Origin: Paractinoplanes atraurantiacus
GTDB taxonomy: Bacteria; Actinomycetota; Actinomycetes; Mycobacteriales; Micromonosporaceae
NCBI RefSeq assembly: GCF_900215205.1
Contig: NZ_OBDY01000001.1
Coordinates: 1,050,786-1,114,785 of the forward strand
Direction of reading: 5' to 3'
Length of the DNA stretch: 64,000 nt
How positions within the stretch are numbered: position 1 is the stretch's first letter; the number at the start of each line of letters is the position of its first letter. Below, piece by piece: positions 12,147-21,540 of this stretch. Under the pieces are notes generated by a model. The model saw only the letters and a list, made by a program, of their open reading frames with translations, searched no databases and was not told the origin of the DNA. Position numbers and translations under genes: made by a program.

Positions 12147-12784
12147 TGCGGTATCTCGCTTCCGCCCTCATCTCGGAGGGTGTTTCCGATGACCGTTTCC
12201 TTCCCTTCCTGCTCTATCGGGCGCTCGAGGAGATCTGCCTGACCCGGTTCGAGGATCCGGTGGACGTTGACCAGGTCACGGTCCTCCGTCATCTGCAACG
12301 CCCGCCGAACGTGCCCGAAATTCTCGGGCTTGTGGAGGAGAACGCGGACACCTTCCACCTCGTTTTCGTTCACCGAGATCGAGGCGCCAACGCGGATCGT
12401 GTCCGCGACGAGTGGATCGCTCCGTTGATCAAGGCGTGGGGCCGGTCGCGATCGGAACGCCTGGTGCCGGTTGTGCCGGTTCGTGAGACCGAGGCGTGGC
12501 TGCTCGCCGATGGAGCCGCGCTGCGGGCTGCCCTCGGCGTTCAGTGGAGCGACGCGGAGATGGGTGTGCCCGCCCGGCCGAAGGATGTCGAGGCGATCGC
12601 GGACCCGAAGATTCCGATCGGGCGGCTGGCGCGACGCCGGGGCCGCCCGATCGAAGATTTCTTCGAGGAGATCGCCGAGTCCATTTCGCTCGACGTGCTC
12701 CGTAAGGTGCCGTCCTTCGACGCCTTTGAACAGCAGACGGTCGAGGCACTTGCCGACATGGGCTACCGGCGCGGCGTCACTTAG
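12146..12784 (+). CDS. DUF4276-like TOPRIM-fold protein, partner of the upstream ATPase
   Basis: Starts inside the stop codon of the ATPase gene (TGATG), so translation is coupled. The 212 residues begin with ISEGVSDDRFLPFLL, the Glu/Asp segment typical of TOPRIM-like DUF4276 proteins. FHLVFVHRDRGAN follows, then PVRETEAWLLAD, and PARPKDVEAIADPK near residue 150. TOPRIM folds use acidic residues to bind metal for nucleic-acid cleavage. Here the usual DxD position reads H-R-D-R, so one acidic residue is replaced. It is likely the effector, or a regulator, of the ATPase. The last 8 bases overlap the convergent peptidase gene. Family assignment is from memory of motifs and should be treated as probable. 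Confidence 0.7.
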   Translation: MRYLASALISEGVSDDRFLPFLLYRALEEICLTRFEDPVDVDQVTVLRHLQRPPNVPEILGLVEENADTFHLVFVHRDRGANADRVRDEWIAPLIKAWGRSRSERLVPVVPVRETEAWLLADGAALRAALGVQWSDAEMGVPARPKDVEAIADPKIPIGRLARRRGRPIEDFFEEIAESISLDVLRKVPSFDAFEQQTVEALADMGYRRGVT

Positions 12785-14225
12785 GGGTGGACCTCGCGTC
12801 CAGCCAAGTGTTGATCAGCTTGGTGAAGTCCTTCCCGGTCTGCTTGTTGACGAAGGCGATGAACGACGCCCGGTCCTGCTGGGTGTTCCTCTGGGTCTGC
12901 ACCCACGCCTTGCCCAGCGCGAAGAACTCGGCGTCGCCCAGGGCGTCGTTCAGTTCCTTGAGCATCGCGGCCGGGCAGATGTAGACGTTGCTCTCGGCGA
13001 AGTTGGCCGCCTGAGGCGAGCCGGGAGGGCCGAGCCTCTTGCGCAGGCGCGCGTCGCCCTGCCGCAGGTAGGTCTCGAGTTCGGCGTCGCTGAAGCCGTC
13101 GAGGCTCTGCTGGTAGAGGAACTGCACGTAGGTCGCCCAGCCCTCGTTGAGCCACAGATCGGTCCAGGTGCTCGGGCTGACGGAGTCGCCGAACCAGTGG
13201 TGGGCGTACTCGTGGAGCAGATCCTCCTCGTAGGCCGCCGGGTCGAACTTCGCCGGCCTACCACCCATCGTGATCATCTGCTGGGTCTCCATGCCGGAGG
13301 CGGAGTCGACGATCACGATGCCGCCGGTGGGGAACGGGTACGGGCCGAAGCGCTTCTCCAGGAAGCTGATGAACGACGGCGACTTCTTCAGCGACGGGAG
13401 CAGGCGTTCGTCGACGCCGGGGCGGTACCAGTAGGTCAGGGGCAGGCCGTTCGGGCCCTCGGCGGCGATCTTCTTGTACTTGCCGACGGCCAGGGTCTGC
13501 AGATATGAGGCCATCGGGTCGGTGCTGCGGTAGCGGAACGTGGTGCCGCTCTGGCCGGCCGGGGTGCCGGCGGCGATCGCCGACCAGCCCGCCGGCACGG
13601 TCACGGCGATGTCGTAGAGGGCCTTGTCGGACGGCTGGTCGTTGGCCGGGTACCAGGTGAAGGCGCCGAACGGCTCCTGCATCGTCCACAGGCTGCCGTC
13701 CTTGGTGACGGTCAGACCGAGCGGCTCGACGTCGCCGCGGTGCGACGGCATCGGGGTGGTGGCCGGTTTGCCGTGGTAGCCGACGGTCAGGGTGACCGGC
13801 TCGTCGGTTTTCACGGTGGCCGGGACGACGAGCTTTTCGGCGGTCACCTTCGCGCCCTCGGTGGCCAGGCCATTCACACTGACCTCGTCCAAGGCGTACG
13901 GCTTGAAATCGAGCTTGATCTCCGACGCGTCGACGGTGGGGCGGAGGCGCAGCGTGGCCGTGCCGGTCAGGGTCTTGTCCTCCGGCCGCCAGGCCAGCTT
14001 CAGGTCGTAGTGCAGGACGTCGAGCGCCGCCGTGCCGTGCTTCGGGTAGAGCTTGTCCGCGACCGGCTTCGAGGCGCCGGCCTGCCAAGCGGAATAGTCG
14101 ATCGTGGGGGGAGCGGGAGCGGAAGTGGGGGCCGAGGGCGTGGGCCGAGGGGTGGGAGTGCCGTCGCATCCGGCCGGCAGAACGGCCGCGGTGAGGGCGA
14201 CGACGGCGAGGGGAACGCGTCGCAT
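12777..14225 (-). CDS. M1-family zinc metallopeptidase, lipoprotein
   Basis: Secreted aminopeptidase-like lipoprotein of 482 aa. MRRVPLAVV begins a signal peptide ending in LPAGC with the lipidated Cys at residue 20, then a Thr/Pro-rich linker. The N-terminal M1 beta-sandwich precedes the catalytic domain with HEYAHHW (about residues 338-344) and the third zinc ligand Glu in WLNEGWATY. The exopeptidase motif GAMEN is changed to SGMET, so specificity may differ. A longer start at 14267 is open but would bury the signal peptide; ATG 14225 is preferred. It lies convergent to the TOPRIM gene and divergent from gatB. Confidence 0.88.
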   Translation of the reverse strand: MRRVPLAVVALTAAVLPAGCDGTPTPRPTPSAPTSAPAPPTIDYSAWQAGASKPVADKLYPKHGTAALDVLHYDLKLAWRPEDKTLTGTATLRLRPTVDASEIKLDFKPYALDEVSVNGLATEGAKVTAEKLVVPATVKTDEPVTLTVGYHGKPATTPMPSHRGDVEPLGLTVTKDGSLWTMQEPFGAFTWYPANDQPSDKALYDIAVTVPAGWSAIAAGTPAGQSGTTFRYRSTDPMASYLQTLAVGKYKKIAAEGPNGLPLTYWYRPGVDERLLPSLKKSPSFISFLEKRFGPYPFPTGGIVIVDSASGMETQQMITMGGRPAKFDPAAYEEDLLHEYAHHWFGDSVSPSTWTDLWLNEGWATYVQFLYQQSLDGFSDAELETYLRQGDARLRKRLGPPGSPQAANFAESNVYICPAAMLKELNDALGDAEFFALGKAWVQTQRNTQQDRASFIAFVNKQTGKDFTKLINTWLDARSTPK

Positions 14226-14340
14226 GGCCGGGAACCGTACCCCGCAGTGGGGGCGGTCGTGGGTCACCGGAAATTCTGTCGGTGGGGCCCACTACTCTTA
14301 AAGCCGTTCAGTCGCCGGTCTTCACCTGGGAGCTCACCGC

Positions 14341-15834
14341 ATGACCACCACCGTGCTGCCCTCATACGAGGACGCCATTTCGCGTTACGAGCCGGTCATC
14401 GGCCTCGAGACCCACGTCGAGCTGGGCACGGCCACCAAGATGTTCTGCGGCTGCCGCACCGATTTCGGCGCCGAGCCCAACACTCAGGTCTGCCCCGTCT
14501 GCCTGGCCCTGCCCGGCGCGCTGCCGGTGGCCAACCGGGCCGGCATCGAGGCGACCATCCGGATCGGCCTCGCGCTCAACTGCGAGATCGCCACCTGGTG
14601 CCGCATGGCGCGGAAGAACTACTTCTACCCCGACATGCCGAAAAACTTCCAGACCTCGCAGTACGACGAGCCGCTCTGCGTCGACGGCTACGTCGACGTC
14701 GAATACGAGGGCAAGAGCTACCGCATCGGCATCGAGCGTGTCCACCTCGAGGAGGACACCGGCAAGACCCTGCACGTGGGCGGCGCGACCGGCCGCATCC
14801 AGGGCGCCACCGAGTCGCTGGTCGACTACAACCGCGCCGGCATCCCGCTGGTCGAGATCGTGACCAAGCCGGTTCCCGGCCTCGGCGCGCTCGCCCCCGA
14901 GATCGCCCGGGCCTACGTCACCGAGCTGCGCGACATCATCCGCTCGCTCGGCGTCTCCGACGTGCGCATGGAGCAGGGCTCGCTGCGCTGCGACGTCAAC
15001 ACCTCGCTCAACAAGCCGGGCGAGGAGTGGGGCACCCGCACCGAGACCAAAAACGTCAACTCGCTGCGCTCGGTCGAGCGCGCGGTCCGCTCCGAGATCA
15101 TCCGGCAGACGTCGGTGCTCGACGAGGGCGGCCGCATCGTGCAGGAGACCCGCCACTTCCACGAGGACCGCGGCGACACCAGCCCCGGCCGCTCCAAGGA
15201 GACGGCGACCGACTACCGCTACTTCCCCGAGCCCGACCTCGTGCCGATCGCGCCCGACCCGGCGTGGGTGGCCGAGCTCAAGGCGTCCCTGCCCGAGCGT
15301 CCGAGCGCCAAGCGGGCCCGGCTCAGCGAGGAGTGGGGCATCAGCGCGGTCGACATGCAGTCGGTGGCCAACGCCGGCGCCGTCGAGCTGATCGAGGAGA
15401 CCATCGCGGCCGGCGCGTCCCCCGCGGGCGCCCGCAAGTGGTGGATGGGCGAGCTGGCCCGCCGCGCCAACGAGACGGGCGTCGAGCTGGCCGAGGTCGG
15501 CGCCACGCCGGCCCAGGTCGCCGCGCTGCAGAAACTGGTCGACGAGGGCAAGCTGAACGACAAGCTGGCCCGCCAGGTGCTCGAGGGCGTCGTGGCCGGC
15601 GAGGGCGACCCGGCCGCGGTCATGGCCGCGCGGGGCCTGGAGGTCGTCTCCGACACGGGCGCCCTGACCGCCGCCGTCGACGAGGCCATCGCCGCCAACC
15701 CCGACATCGCCGCCAAGATCCGCGAAGGCAAGGTAGCCGCCGCTGGTGCCCTGGTCGGCGCGGTCATGAAAGCAACCCGAGGCCAGGCCGACGCCAAGTC
15801 GGTCCGCGAGCTCATCCTGCAGCGTCTCTCTTAA
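14341..15834 (+). CDS. gatB: Asp-tRNA(Asn)/Glu-tRNA(Gln) amidotransferase subunit B
   Basis: Transfers ammonia from GatA to Glu-tRNA(Gln) or Asp-tRNA(Asn). The 497 residues match family length. Diagnostic segments are [10 protein letters not shown], zinc-site cysteines in FCGC and [34 protein letters not shown], and the C-terminal tRNA-binding YqeY-like tail. It has its own promoter region because it is detached from gatCA, and a stem-loop terminator follows. ATG 14341 lies six bases after GGGAG. Confidence 0.96.
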   Translation: MTTTVLPSYEDAISRYEPVIGLETHVELGTATKMFCGCRTDFGAEPNTQVCPVCLALPGALPVANRAGIEATIRIGLALNCEIATWCRMARKNYFYPDMPKNFQTSQYDEPLCVDGYVDVEYEGKSYRIGIERVHLEEDTGKTLHVGGATGRIQGATESLVDYNRAGIPLVEIVTKPVPGLGALAPEIARAYVTELRDIIRSLGVSDVRMEQGSLRCDVNTSLNKPGEEWGTRTETKNVNSLRSVERAVRSEIIRQTSVLDEGGRIVQETRHFHEDRGDTSPGRSKETATDYRYFPEPDLVPIAPDPAWVAELKASLPERPSAKRARLSEEWGISAVDMQSVANAGAVELIEETIAAGASPAGARKWWMGELARRANETGVELAEVGATPAQVAALQKLVDEGKLNDKLARQVLEGVVAGEGDPAAVMAARGLEVVSDTGALTAAVDEAIAANPDIAAKIREGKVAAAGALVGAVMKATRGQADAKSVRELILQRLS

Positions 15835-15860
15835 ACCAAGATTCAGTACGAATCGACGAA

Positions 15861-15890
15861 CAGCGCCCGGGCCCACAAGCCCGGGCGCTG
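15861..15890 (+). terminator. Terminator after gatB
   Basis: Twelve-base-pair GC stem (15861-15872 with 15879-15890) and a six-base loop, 26 bases after the gatB stop. Confidence 0.8.
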
Positions 15891-15969
15891 CCGTCCCGGC
15901 CCCTCTGCCGCGGCCGCCGGGCTGTCCTGCAACGAGAGCAGGCCGGCCCACTGCCGGCCCACCCTCATC

Positions 15970-15996
15970 GCGCCGCCCGCGCTTCGCGGGCGGCGC
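15970..15996. terminator. Hairpin between convergent genes
   Basis: Near-symmetric GC stem of 12 bp with a 3-base CTT loop, between gatB (+) and the membrane-protein gene on the minus strand that ends at 16011. It can serve both directions. Confidence 0.65.
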
Positions 15997-16010
15997 TTCC
16001 GCGTCAAAGG

Positions 16011-17060
16011 TCAGAGGTCGGAGGAACTCGCCGGGCTGACGGCGGGGACCACCGCGGTGAGAGCTTCCGGGGACTGGGCCGGGTAGAGGGCCCAGCGGCG
16101 GGCCGAGCGGGTGCGGGCCAGGAAAGCCGGGATGCGGTTGGGGCGGACCGACTGGTACCAGAGGGAGCCCGAGGCGGCGTCCTCCAGGAAGCCGTAGTAC
16201 TCGTCGGCCTCGGGTGGGGTGAAGCCCTCGGTCTCCGCCTCAGTGGGCGGCTGTGGGTAGACGGTGATCACCGCGCCGGCCGGCACGGCGGCGCGCAGGG
16301 CGGCCACGTCGCCGGTCGTCGGGATGAGGCTCCAGCGGCGGGCCACCCCCTCGGTGGTCTCCAGCAGGGCCAGGTCGGCGCCCGCCTCCGCGGCCAGGCG
16401 GCGCACGCCGTCCCAGAAGGCGTCGTCCGCGGGCGGCAGGCCGGTGGGAGGCTCGGCGCGGGCCGCCGGCGGCAGCGGCTGGGCCGGGACCGGCTTGGAC
16501 ACGGACGAGCCCAGGTCGCCCACCCGGAAGGCCACGCCGGCGTCGGCGACCGCGCGGCGGATGGTCAGGCGGAGCTGCCAGACGCCGTACAGCAGGAATG
16601 CCAGCCCGAGGACGCGGATCGCCTGGACCGCGGCGTCCCGGCCCAGGGTGGTGGCCAGCGCGTCGAGGTTGCCCGGCTCCAGAGCGTCGCCGCTGAGCAG
16701 CGACACCACGATCGACAGGATGAGGCACATGCCCCAGGCGTTCACCGACCAGTGCCGCAGCAGGCCCGCCTCGGCGCCGATCCGGCGGATGATCTCCAGG
16801 GTCTTCTTGCGCCACCAGAGGTACGTTCCGATGTAGGCCACGACGAGCACCATGGCGAGGAAGTCGAAGGCGTCCAGATTGTCGAGCATCGTGGCGGCCA
16901 GCCCGGAGACCTCGCCGTCGGCGCCGGCCAGTACCCACGAGCGCAGTTGCAGGTTGGCGACCACGAAGGCGAGGCTGGCCAGCGCGGTGGCCAGGATCGC
17001 GGACAGCGTGGCGTTGGTGTGAATTTCCCAGGCGCGCGGTGGCCGGGCCATGAAAGACAT
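16011..17060 (-). CDS. Membrane protein of unknown function (weakly DUF4328-like)
   Basis: The 349 residues carry about four hydrophobic helices in the first 170 residues (around residues 18-36, 66-85, 109-125 and 146-165). A Pro/Ala-rich linker and a soluble C-terminal half follow. Two similar stretches in the soluble part, RRWSLIPTTGDVAALRAAVP and RRWALYPAQSPEALTAVVP, look like an internal duplication. The WWRKKTLEIIRR segment after helix 2 recalls DUF4328 proteins, but the match is weak. No catalytic motif is seen. ATG 17060 and ATG 17051 are both possible starts. Confidence 0.7.
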   Translation of the reverse strand: MSFMARPPRAWEIHTNATLSAILATALASLAFVVANLQLRSWVLAGADGEVSGLAATMLDNLDAFDFLAMVLVVAYIGTYLWWRKKTLEIIRRIGAEAGLLRHWSVNAWGMCLILSIVVSLLSGDALEPGNLDALATTLGRDAAVQAIRVLGLAFLLYGVWQLRLTIRRAVADAGVAFRVGDLGSSVSKPVPAQPLPPAARAEPPTGLPPADDAFWDGVRRLAAEAGADLALLETTEGVARRWSLIPTTGDVAALRAAVPAGAVITVYPQPPTEAETEGFTPPEADEYYGFLEDAASGSLWYQSVRPNRIPAFLARTRSARRWALYPAQSPEALTAVVPAVSPASSSDL

Positions 17061-17112
17061 GTCGGATTCCCCGTGATCTTGTGAAGGAGCGCGGGGAAAC
17101 CTATCAATCTTT

Positions 17113-18744
17113 TCAGCGTTGCGGGACCACCGAGGCCGACGGGGACGGCTTCTCCTCCGGCTCGGCGCCGACGACGTTGCGTTGCATTTCCACGTTGGAC
17201 TCGCCGGTGCCGCCGAGGGAGATGTCGTCGTACGCCTTCAGTTGGTGGTTCTCGTCGAAGTAGAGGACCGACAGGCTCAGCGGGGTCGGCTCCTCCTTCT
17301 CCAGGCCGCGCAGGCCGGCGCCGCCCGTCGAGCCCTCGACCAGCAGGCGTGTCGCGAGCGGCGCCTGCGCGGCCGCGCCGCCCGAGGGCGCCGGCGACGG
17401 TGAGGCCGACGCGCCGGGGTCGGCCACCGGGGCCGGCAGCAGGCTCACCTCACGCTGGTGCTTGTGGCCGGCCAGCACCAGGGGCACCACGCCGGACAGC
17501 GGCGGCGCCATCGCCGGATCGTGCACCAGCGCCACGTCGACCGTCTTGCCCGAGGAGCGGATCGTCTCGGCGAGCTGGCTGCCCGAGCGCAGCAGCGGGC
17601 TCTCCTGCGTGCTCGCCGGGTCTTGCGCGGCCGGCGTCTCGCTCTTGTCCGGGGTGAACTCGGGGTCGCCGATGCCGGCGATGGTCAGGCCGTCCACCGT
17701 GGTGATCTGGTTGTCCAGCACCACCGCGTTGTCCTGGCGCTTGACCGCGGCCTGGATCGCGGCCGAGTCGTGGTTTCCGCGGACCCAGATGTACGGGACG
17801 CCGACCGACGGGATCGAGGCCGCGTACCCGGTCTCGGCGCTGCTGCCCCAGTCGACCAGGTCGCCGGTGTCGACCACGGCGTCGATCTCGAAGGTCTGCA
17901 CCACCGTGCGGATGAGGCCGAAGGCGGACGGGTTCAGGTGCAGGTCGGAGACGTGCAGGATGCGCGTGGTGTTGCCCTCCGGCTCGTACACCGGAAGCGA
18001 CGAGACCGTCGTGTAGAGCCGGCTCACGTTGCTGACGATCTGCTGGAGCTGGTCGGCGTACTTGCCGTAGTTGTCGGCGATCCGGCGCGCGTCACCGACC
18101 ACCGCGGGCGCGTTGACGAGCAGCCCCTCGTACCGCGGCTCGGCGATCGACTCGGGCCGCAGCGTGCCGGCCGCCAGGCCGAGGCTGCCGCCGGTCACCA
18201 CCAGGGCGGTCACGCCGGCCGCGGCGACACGCCGGACGTTGCGGAAGATGAGGGCCGAGAGGATCAGGGCGGCCAGTACGGAGATGCCGAGCGTCCGCAC
18301 GCCGAGGCGGATGACGCCGGTGCGGACGTCGTCCACCGCGTTCTCACCGGCCGAGGTCAGTGCCGTCGGATCGTCGATCAGCGCCTCGGTGCGGTTCTGG
18401 TCGAGCGAGGCCAGGTCGACCTTGAGGTGGATCGGGCCGTCGTGGCTGTCCAGGTGCAGCGAGCCGAGCGGCGGCAGGTCGACCTCGGTGCCGCCGAGCA
18501 GCGACGGGCTGATCGACATCTCGGCGCGGAACGGTCCGACGTTCAGGTCGGCGTGCGCGAACAGCATCGCGCCGATGATGACGCCGCCGACGCTGACCAG
18601 CGCGACCGCCGCGCCTGTGCGAAGCCGCCGGGTCCACCGGTTGCGGTGGACCCGCCCGGTCACGCGGGCGGTCGCCCGTGCCCATCGGTCAACTGCTGCC
18701 CACCAGCGGCGCCACGTCGCCGCCGAGGCCGTCTGCTCGGTCAT
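17113..18744 (-). CDS. Membrane-anchored calcineurin-like metallophosphoesterase
   Basis: The 543-residue protein has an N-terminal membrane helix (residues ~47-66), an extracytoplasmic loop, and two more helices around residues 148-195. A metallophosphoesterase domain then begins near residue 262. All metal-binding blocks are present: HVSDLHL, VDTGDLVDWG, VRGNHDS, LVHDPAM and GHKHQ. The Pro/Ala/Ser-rich insert near residues 445-465 is low complexity. Substrate is unknown; candidates are cell-wall or nucleotide phosphoesters. Its 46-base distance from the next minus-strand gene upstream suggests it may be cotranscribed with the sugar-dehydrogenase-like gene. Confidence 0.88.
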   Translation of the reverse strand: MTEQTASAATWRRWWAAVDRWARATARVTGRVHRNRWTRRLRTGAAVALVSVGGVIIGAMLFAHADLNVGPFRAEMSISPSLLGGTEVDLPPLGSLHLDSHDGPIHLKVDLASLDQNRTEALIDDPTALTSAGENAVDDVRTGVIRLGVRTLGISVLAALILSALIFRNVRRVAAAGVTALVVTGGSLGLAAGTLRPESIAEPRYEGLLVNAPAVVGDARRIADNYGKYADQLQQIVSNVSRLYTTVSSLPVYEPEGNTTRILHVSDLHLNPSAFGLIRTVVQTFEIDAVVDTGDLVDWGSSAETGYAASIPSVGVPYIWVRGNHDSAAIQAAVKRQDNAVVLDNQITTVDGLTIAGIGDPEFTPDKSETPAAQDPASTQESPLLRSGSQLAETIRSSGKTVDVALVHDPAMAPPLSGVVPLVLAGHKHQREVSLLPAPVADPGASASPSPAPSGGAAAQAPLATRLLVEGSTGGAGLRGLEKEEPTPLSLSVLYFDENHQLKAYDDISLGGTGESNVEMQRNVVGAEPEEKPSPSASVVPQR

Positions 18745-18790
18745 CGTCGGCTCCCTGCCCCCACCCGCTTCCCGTCAAACCGTGCCATGG

Positions 18791-19972
18791 TCAGCTGCGA
18801 CCGGCCCCACCATCGGAGAAGACCAGCCGAATGATGCGGTCGTCGTCGGTGTCCGGGGTGCCGCCGTCCTCCCGGTTCGACGTGCTCACCCACAGCGAGC
18901 CGTCGGGGGCGGCGATGATGCCCCGCAGCCGGCCGTACTCGCCGGTCAGCACGGCCTGCGGGGTGCCCAGCACCGTCCCGTTGCCGGTCACGTTGAGCAG
19001 GTAGACGCGCTGGCCGAGCAGGCAGGCGGTGGCCACGGTCTGCTCGATCACGGCCACGCCGGAGCAGGACGACTCGGCGACCGGCCAGCTGAACATCGGG
19101 TTGTTCAGCTTGGCGTCGGCGCCCGTGCCGTCGGTCTTGGGCCAGCCGTAGTTCTTGCCCTTGACGATGACGTTGAGCTCGCCCGACTTTTTCTGGCCGG
19201 TCTCCGTGGCGTACATCCGCTTGGTCTTGTCCCAGGCGATGCCCTGCACGTTGTGATGCCCGGAGGACCAGACCAGCGAGGTCTTGACCGGGTTTCCGGC
19301 GGCGGGCTTGCCGGCGGTGGTCATGCGCAGGATCTTTCCGCCCAGGCTCTTCGGGTTCGGCGCGAGGGTGCCGGTGGCCGTGCCGTCGCCGGTCCCCGCA
19401 TAGAGCATGCCGTCGGGACCGAAGGCGAGCGCGCCGCCGTTGGCGGAGGCCGAGCGCGGAATGCCGGTGAGGATCGTCTGCAGCTTGCCGCCGAGGGTGA
19501 GCTTGCCGATCCGGTTGTCCTTGGCCGTCGAGTAGTAGACGAAGACGGTCTTGTCGGTGGCGTATTTCGGCGAGACCGCGATGCCGAGCAGGCCGCCGTC
19601 GCCGGACGCCTGCACCTCGCTGAGCCGCTGCGCCTCGGTGACCGTCAGGCCGTTCGCGTCGGACTCCGGGCCGACCTTCAGGATGCGGCCGGTGTCGCGC
19701 TCGGTGACCAGCGCCGTGCCGTCGGGCAGGAACGCCATGCCCCACGGGACGTCGAGCGCCTTGGCCAGCACGGTGACGGCGACCTCCTGGCTGCCGCCGC
19801 CGGGATCGGCGCTGGCGTCACCGGACGGCTCGACCGCCGAGGGCTTGGGCAGGTTGGGCGGTGCGCCCTGCTGGTCGGGATCGGGCGGCCCGAAGCTGCA
19901 CGCCGCGGTCAGCGCGAGCACGGCGGCAAGCGCCGCGGCGACGGCCCGGCCCCGGCGGGAACGCACGATCAC
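18791..19972 (-). CDS. PQQ-dependent sugar dehydrogenase-like lipoprotein (glucose/sorbosone dehydrogenase family)
   Basis: This 393-residue secreted protein begins with an Arg-rich n-region and hydrophobic stretch ending LTAACSF (lipobox). A six-bladed beta-propeller of the soluble glucose dehydrogenase type follows: DVPWGMAFLPDGTALVTERD, GDGGLLGIAVSP, GALAFGPDGMLYAGTGDG and GHHNVQGIAWD. Such proteins oxidise sugars with PQQ or act as adhesion/propeller proteins; PQQ use is not proven. GTG 19972 is chosen because AGGAGG lies 5 bases upstream. The longer frame from 19996 would translate through that ribosome site. Confidence 0.87.
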   Translation of the reverse strand: MIVRSRRGRAVAAALAAVLALTAACSFGPPDPDQQGAPPNLPKPSAVEPSGDASADPGGGSQEVAVTVLAKALDVPWGMAFLPDGTALVTERDTGRILKVGPESDANGLTVTEAQRLSEVQASGDGGLLGIAVSPKYATDKTVFVYYSTAKDNRIGKLTLGGKLQTILTGIPRSASANGGALAFGPDGMLYAGTGDGTATGTLAPNPKSLGGKILRMTTAGKPAAGNPVKTSLVWSSGHHNVQGIAWDKTKRMYATETGQKKSGELNVIVKGKNYGWPKTDGTGADAKLNNPMFSWPVAESSCSGVAVIEQTVATACLLGQRVYLLNVTGNGTVLGTPQAVLTGEYGRLRGIIAAPDGSLWVSTSNREDGGTPDTDDDRIIRLVFSDGGAGRS

Positions 19973-20020
19973 TCGACCTCCTCGATCTCGACGCACCCCA
20001 GGGTAGCGGCGGAACCTGAG

Positions 20021-20395
20021 TCAGTCGGCTTCCTTGATCTCCTGCCCGCCGGCGGCGAGCACCCGCGGCAGGTTTTCCGAGGTGACGGCGGTCAGCTTGA
20101 TGACGTTGCCGTTGTCGAGCAGGGCCGAGACCTGTCCGCGCTCGTCGGGGGCGAGCTCGGCGATGCGCGGCCACGGCACCCGGGTGCTGCCGACGAGCGC
20201 CTTGACCCGCAGCTCATCGGCATAGACGTCGGTGCCGGCGCGCCAGGCCCAGACGAAGAAGGCGATCGGGATCAGCAGCACGGGGGTGAGCTCCCACCGG
20301 GCGCCGGCGAACGGGATGGCGCCGAGGAAGGCCAGACCGGCCGCGACCAGCAGGGCACCGGTCTTGCGGACACGGAGAAGGGGCTTAGAACTCAC
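20021..20395 (-). CDS. Small membrane PH-domain protein
   Basis: This 124-residue protein has two adjacent hydrophobic helices (residues ~12-30 and 35-48). A compact C-terminal domain follows, with DVYADELRVKALVGSTRVPW and LLDNGNVIKLTAV, as in bacterial PH domain (bPH6-type) membrane proteins. GTG 20395 places the helices at the N-terminus as the family expects. It is divergent from the Asp-box gene at 20461, with about 65 bases for both promoters. Cellular role is unknown. Confidence 0.75.
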   Translation of the reverse strand: MSSKPLLRVRKTGALLVAAGLAFLGAIPFAGARWELTPVLLIPIAFFVWAWRAGTDVYADELRVKALVGSTRVPWPRIAELAPDERGQVSALLDNGNVIKLTAVTSENLPRVLAAGGQEIKEAD

Positions 20396-20460
20396 GTATC
20401 CCAGTGTCCCACCCACGTTGTGCGCCATTTCTGTCGGACCCACGGCGCATACTCGGCGGC

Positions 20461-21540
20461 ATGACAACGCTGCTCGCGATCGGAACGCAGAAAGGGCTGT
20501 TCCTGGCCACCAGCGACGACGACCGGCGGACCTGGCAGGTGGGTCCGGCACACTTCTCCGGCACGGCGATCTACACGGTCGGCGTGGACACCAGCGGACC
20601 GCGGCCGAGGCTGCTCGCGGCCGTGGACAACTCACATTTCGGGCCGAGCATCGCGGTGAGCGACGACCTCGGCGAGACCTGGGAGGAGCCCGACTCCGCG
20701 CCGGTCGCCTTCCCCGACGGCGCCGGGGCGTCGGTCGAGCGGATCTGGCAGATCGTGCCCGGCGCCGAGCCCGGCGTGATCTACGCGGGGTCCCAGCCGT
20801 CCGCGCTCTTCCGCTCCACCGACGGCGGCCGCTCGTTCGAGCTGGTGCGCGGCCTCTGGGACCACCCGCACCGGCCGGAGTGGGGCGCCGGCTTCGGCGG
20901 CCAGGCGGTCCACACGATCCTGCCCCACCCCACCGACCCGGCGAGCCTGCTCGTGGCCATGTCGACCGGCGGCGTCTACCGCTCGTCCGACGGCGGCGAG
21001 AGCTGGGCCCCGGCCAACAAGGGCATCAAGGCGTACTTCATGCCCGATCCGTGGCCCGAGTTCGGGCAGTGCGTGCACCGGGTGGCCCGTGACGCCGCCG
21101 ATCCCACCCGGCTCTACGCGCAGAACCATCACGGCGTCTACCGCTCGTCCGACGGCGGCGACTCGTGGCAGTCGATCGCCGAGACCCTGCCCAGCGACTT
21201 CGGGTTCCCGATGGTCGCCCACCCGAGCCGGCCCGGCGTGATCTGGAACTTCCCGCTGACCGCCGACTCGAAAAGGCATCCCACCGAGCTGCGCTGCCGC
21301 GTCTTCCGCTCCACCGACGCCGGTGACAAGTGGGAGGAGCAGAGCAGTGGCCTGCCCGGCGGGCCCTACTACCCGGTCGTGCTGCGCGACGCGATGTGCA
21401 CCGACGACGCGGGCACGGCCGGCGTCTACTTCGGCACCCGGGCCGGCGAGGTCTTCGCCTCGGGCGACGAGGGCGAGTCGTGGACGACGGTGGTGGCTCA
21501 TCTGCCCGACGTGCTCTCCGTGCGGGCGGTGTCGATCTGA
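20461..21540 (+). CDS. BNR/Asp-box beta-propeller protein (exo-alpha-sialidase-like)
   Basis: The 359 residues contain at least five Asp-box repeats of the S/T-x-D-x-G-x-x-W/F type: FRSTDGGRSF, YRSSDGGESW, YRSSDGGDSW, FRSTDAGDKW and FASGDEGESW. Repeats lie about 45-95 residues apart, as in sortilin/YCF48-like propellers. There is no signal peptide, so it is probably cytoplasmic, and sialidase catalytic residues (Arg triad) are not evident. Its stop overlaps the ATG of a MoaD-like gene by one base. Such coupling suggests a joint role, perhaps in protein conjugation or sulfur transfer rather than glycan cleavage. Confidence 0.82.
   Translation: MTTLLAIGTQKGLFLATSDDDRRTWQVGPAHFSGTAIYTVGVDTSGPRPRLLAAVDNSHFGPSIAVSDDLGETWEEPDSAPVAFPDGAGASVERIWQIVPGAEPGVIYAGSQPSALFRSTDGGRSFELVRGLWDHPHRPEWGAGFGGQAVHTILPHPTDPASLLVAMSTGGVYRSSDGGESWAPANKGIKAYFMPDPWPEFGQCVHRVARDAADPTRLYAQNHHGVYRSSDGGDSWQSIAETLPSDFGFPMVAHPSRPGVIWNFPLTADSKRHPTELRCRVFRSTDAGDKWEEQSSGLPGGPYYPVVLRDAMCTDDAGTAGVYFGTRAGEVFASGDEGESWTTVVAHLPDVLSVRAVSI

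Noticed and set aside
10740-12784. Complete mobile island at the gat locus
   Set aside because: No integrase, transposase, tRNA gene or direct repeats were seen at the borders, so only the two-gene insertion itself is claimed.
13740-17084. A 1114-codon plus-strand open frame across the M1 peptidase, gatB and the membrane-protein gene
   Set aside because: Crosses a promoter region, a terminator and three genes in other frames; its translation is Arg/Gly/Ala-rich shadow sequence.
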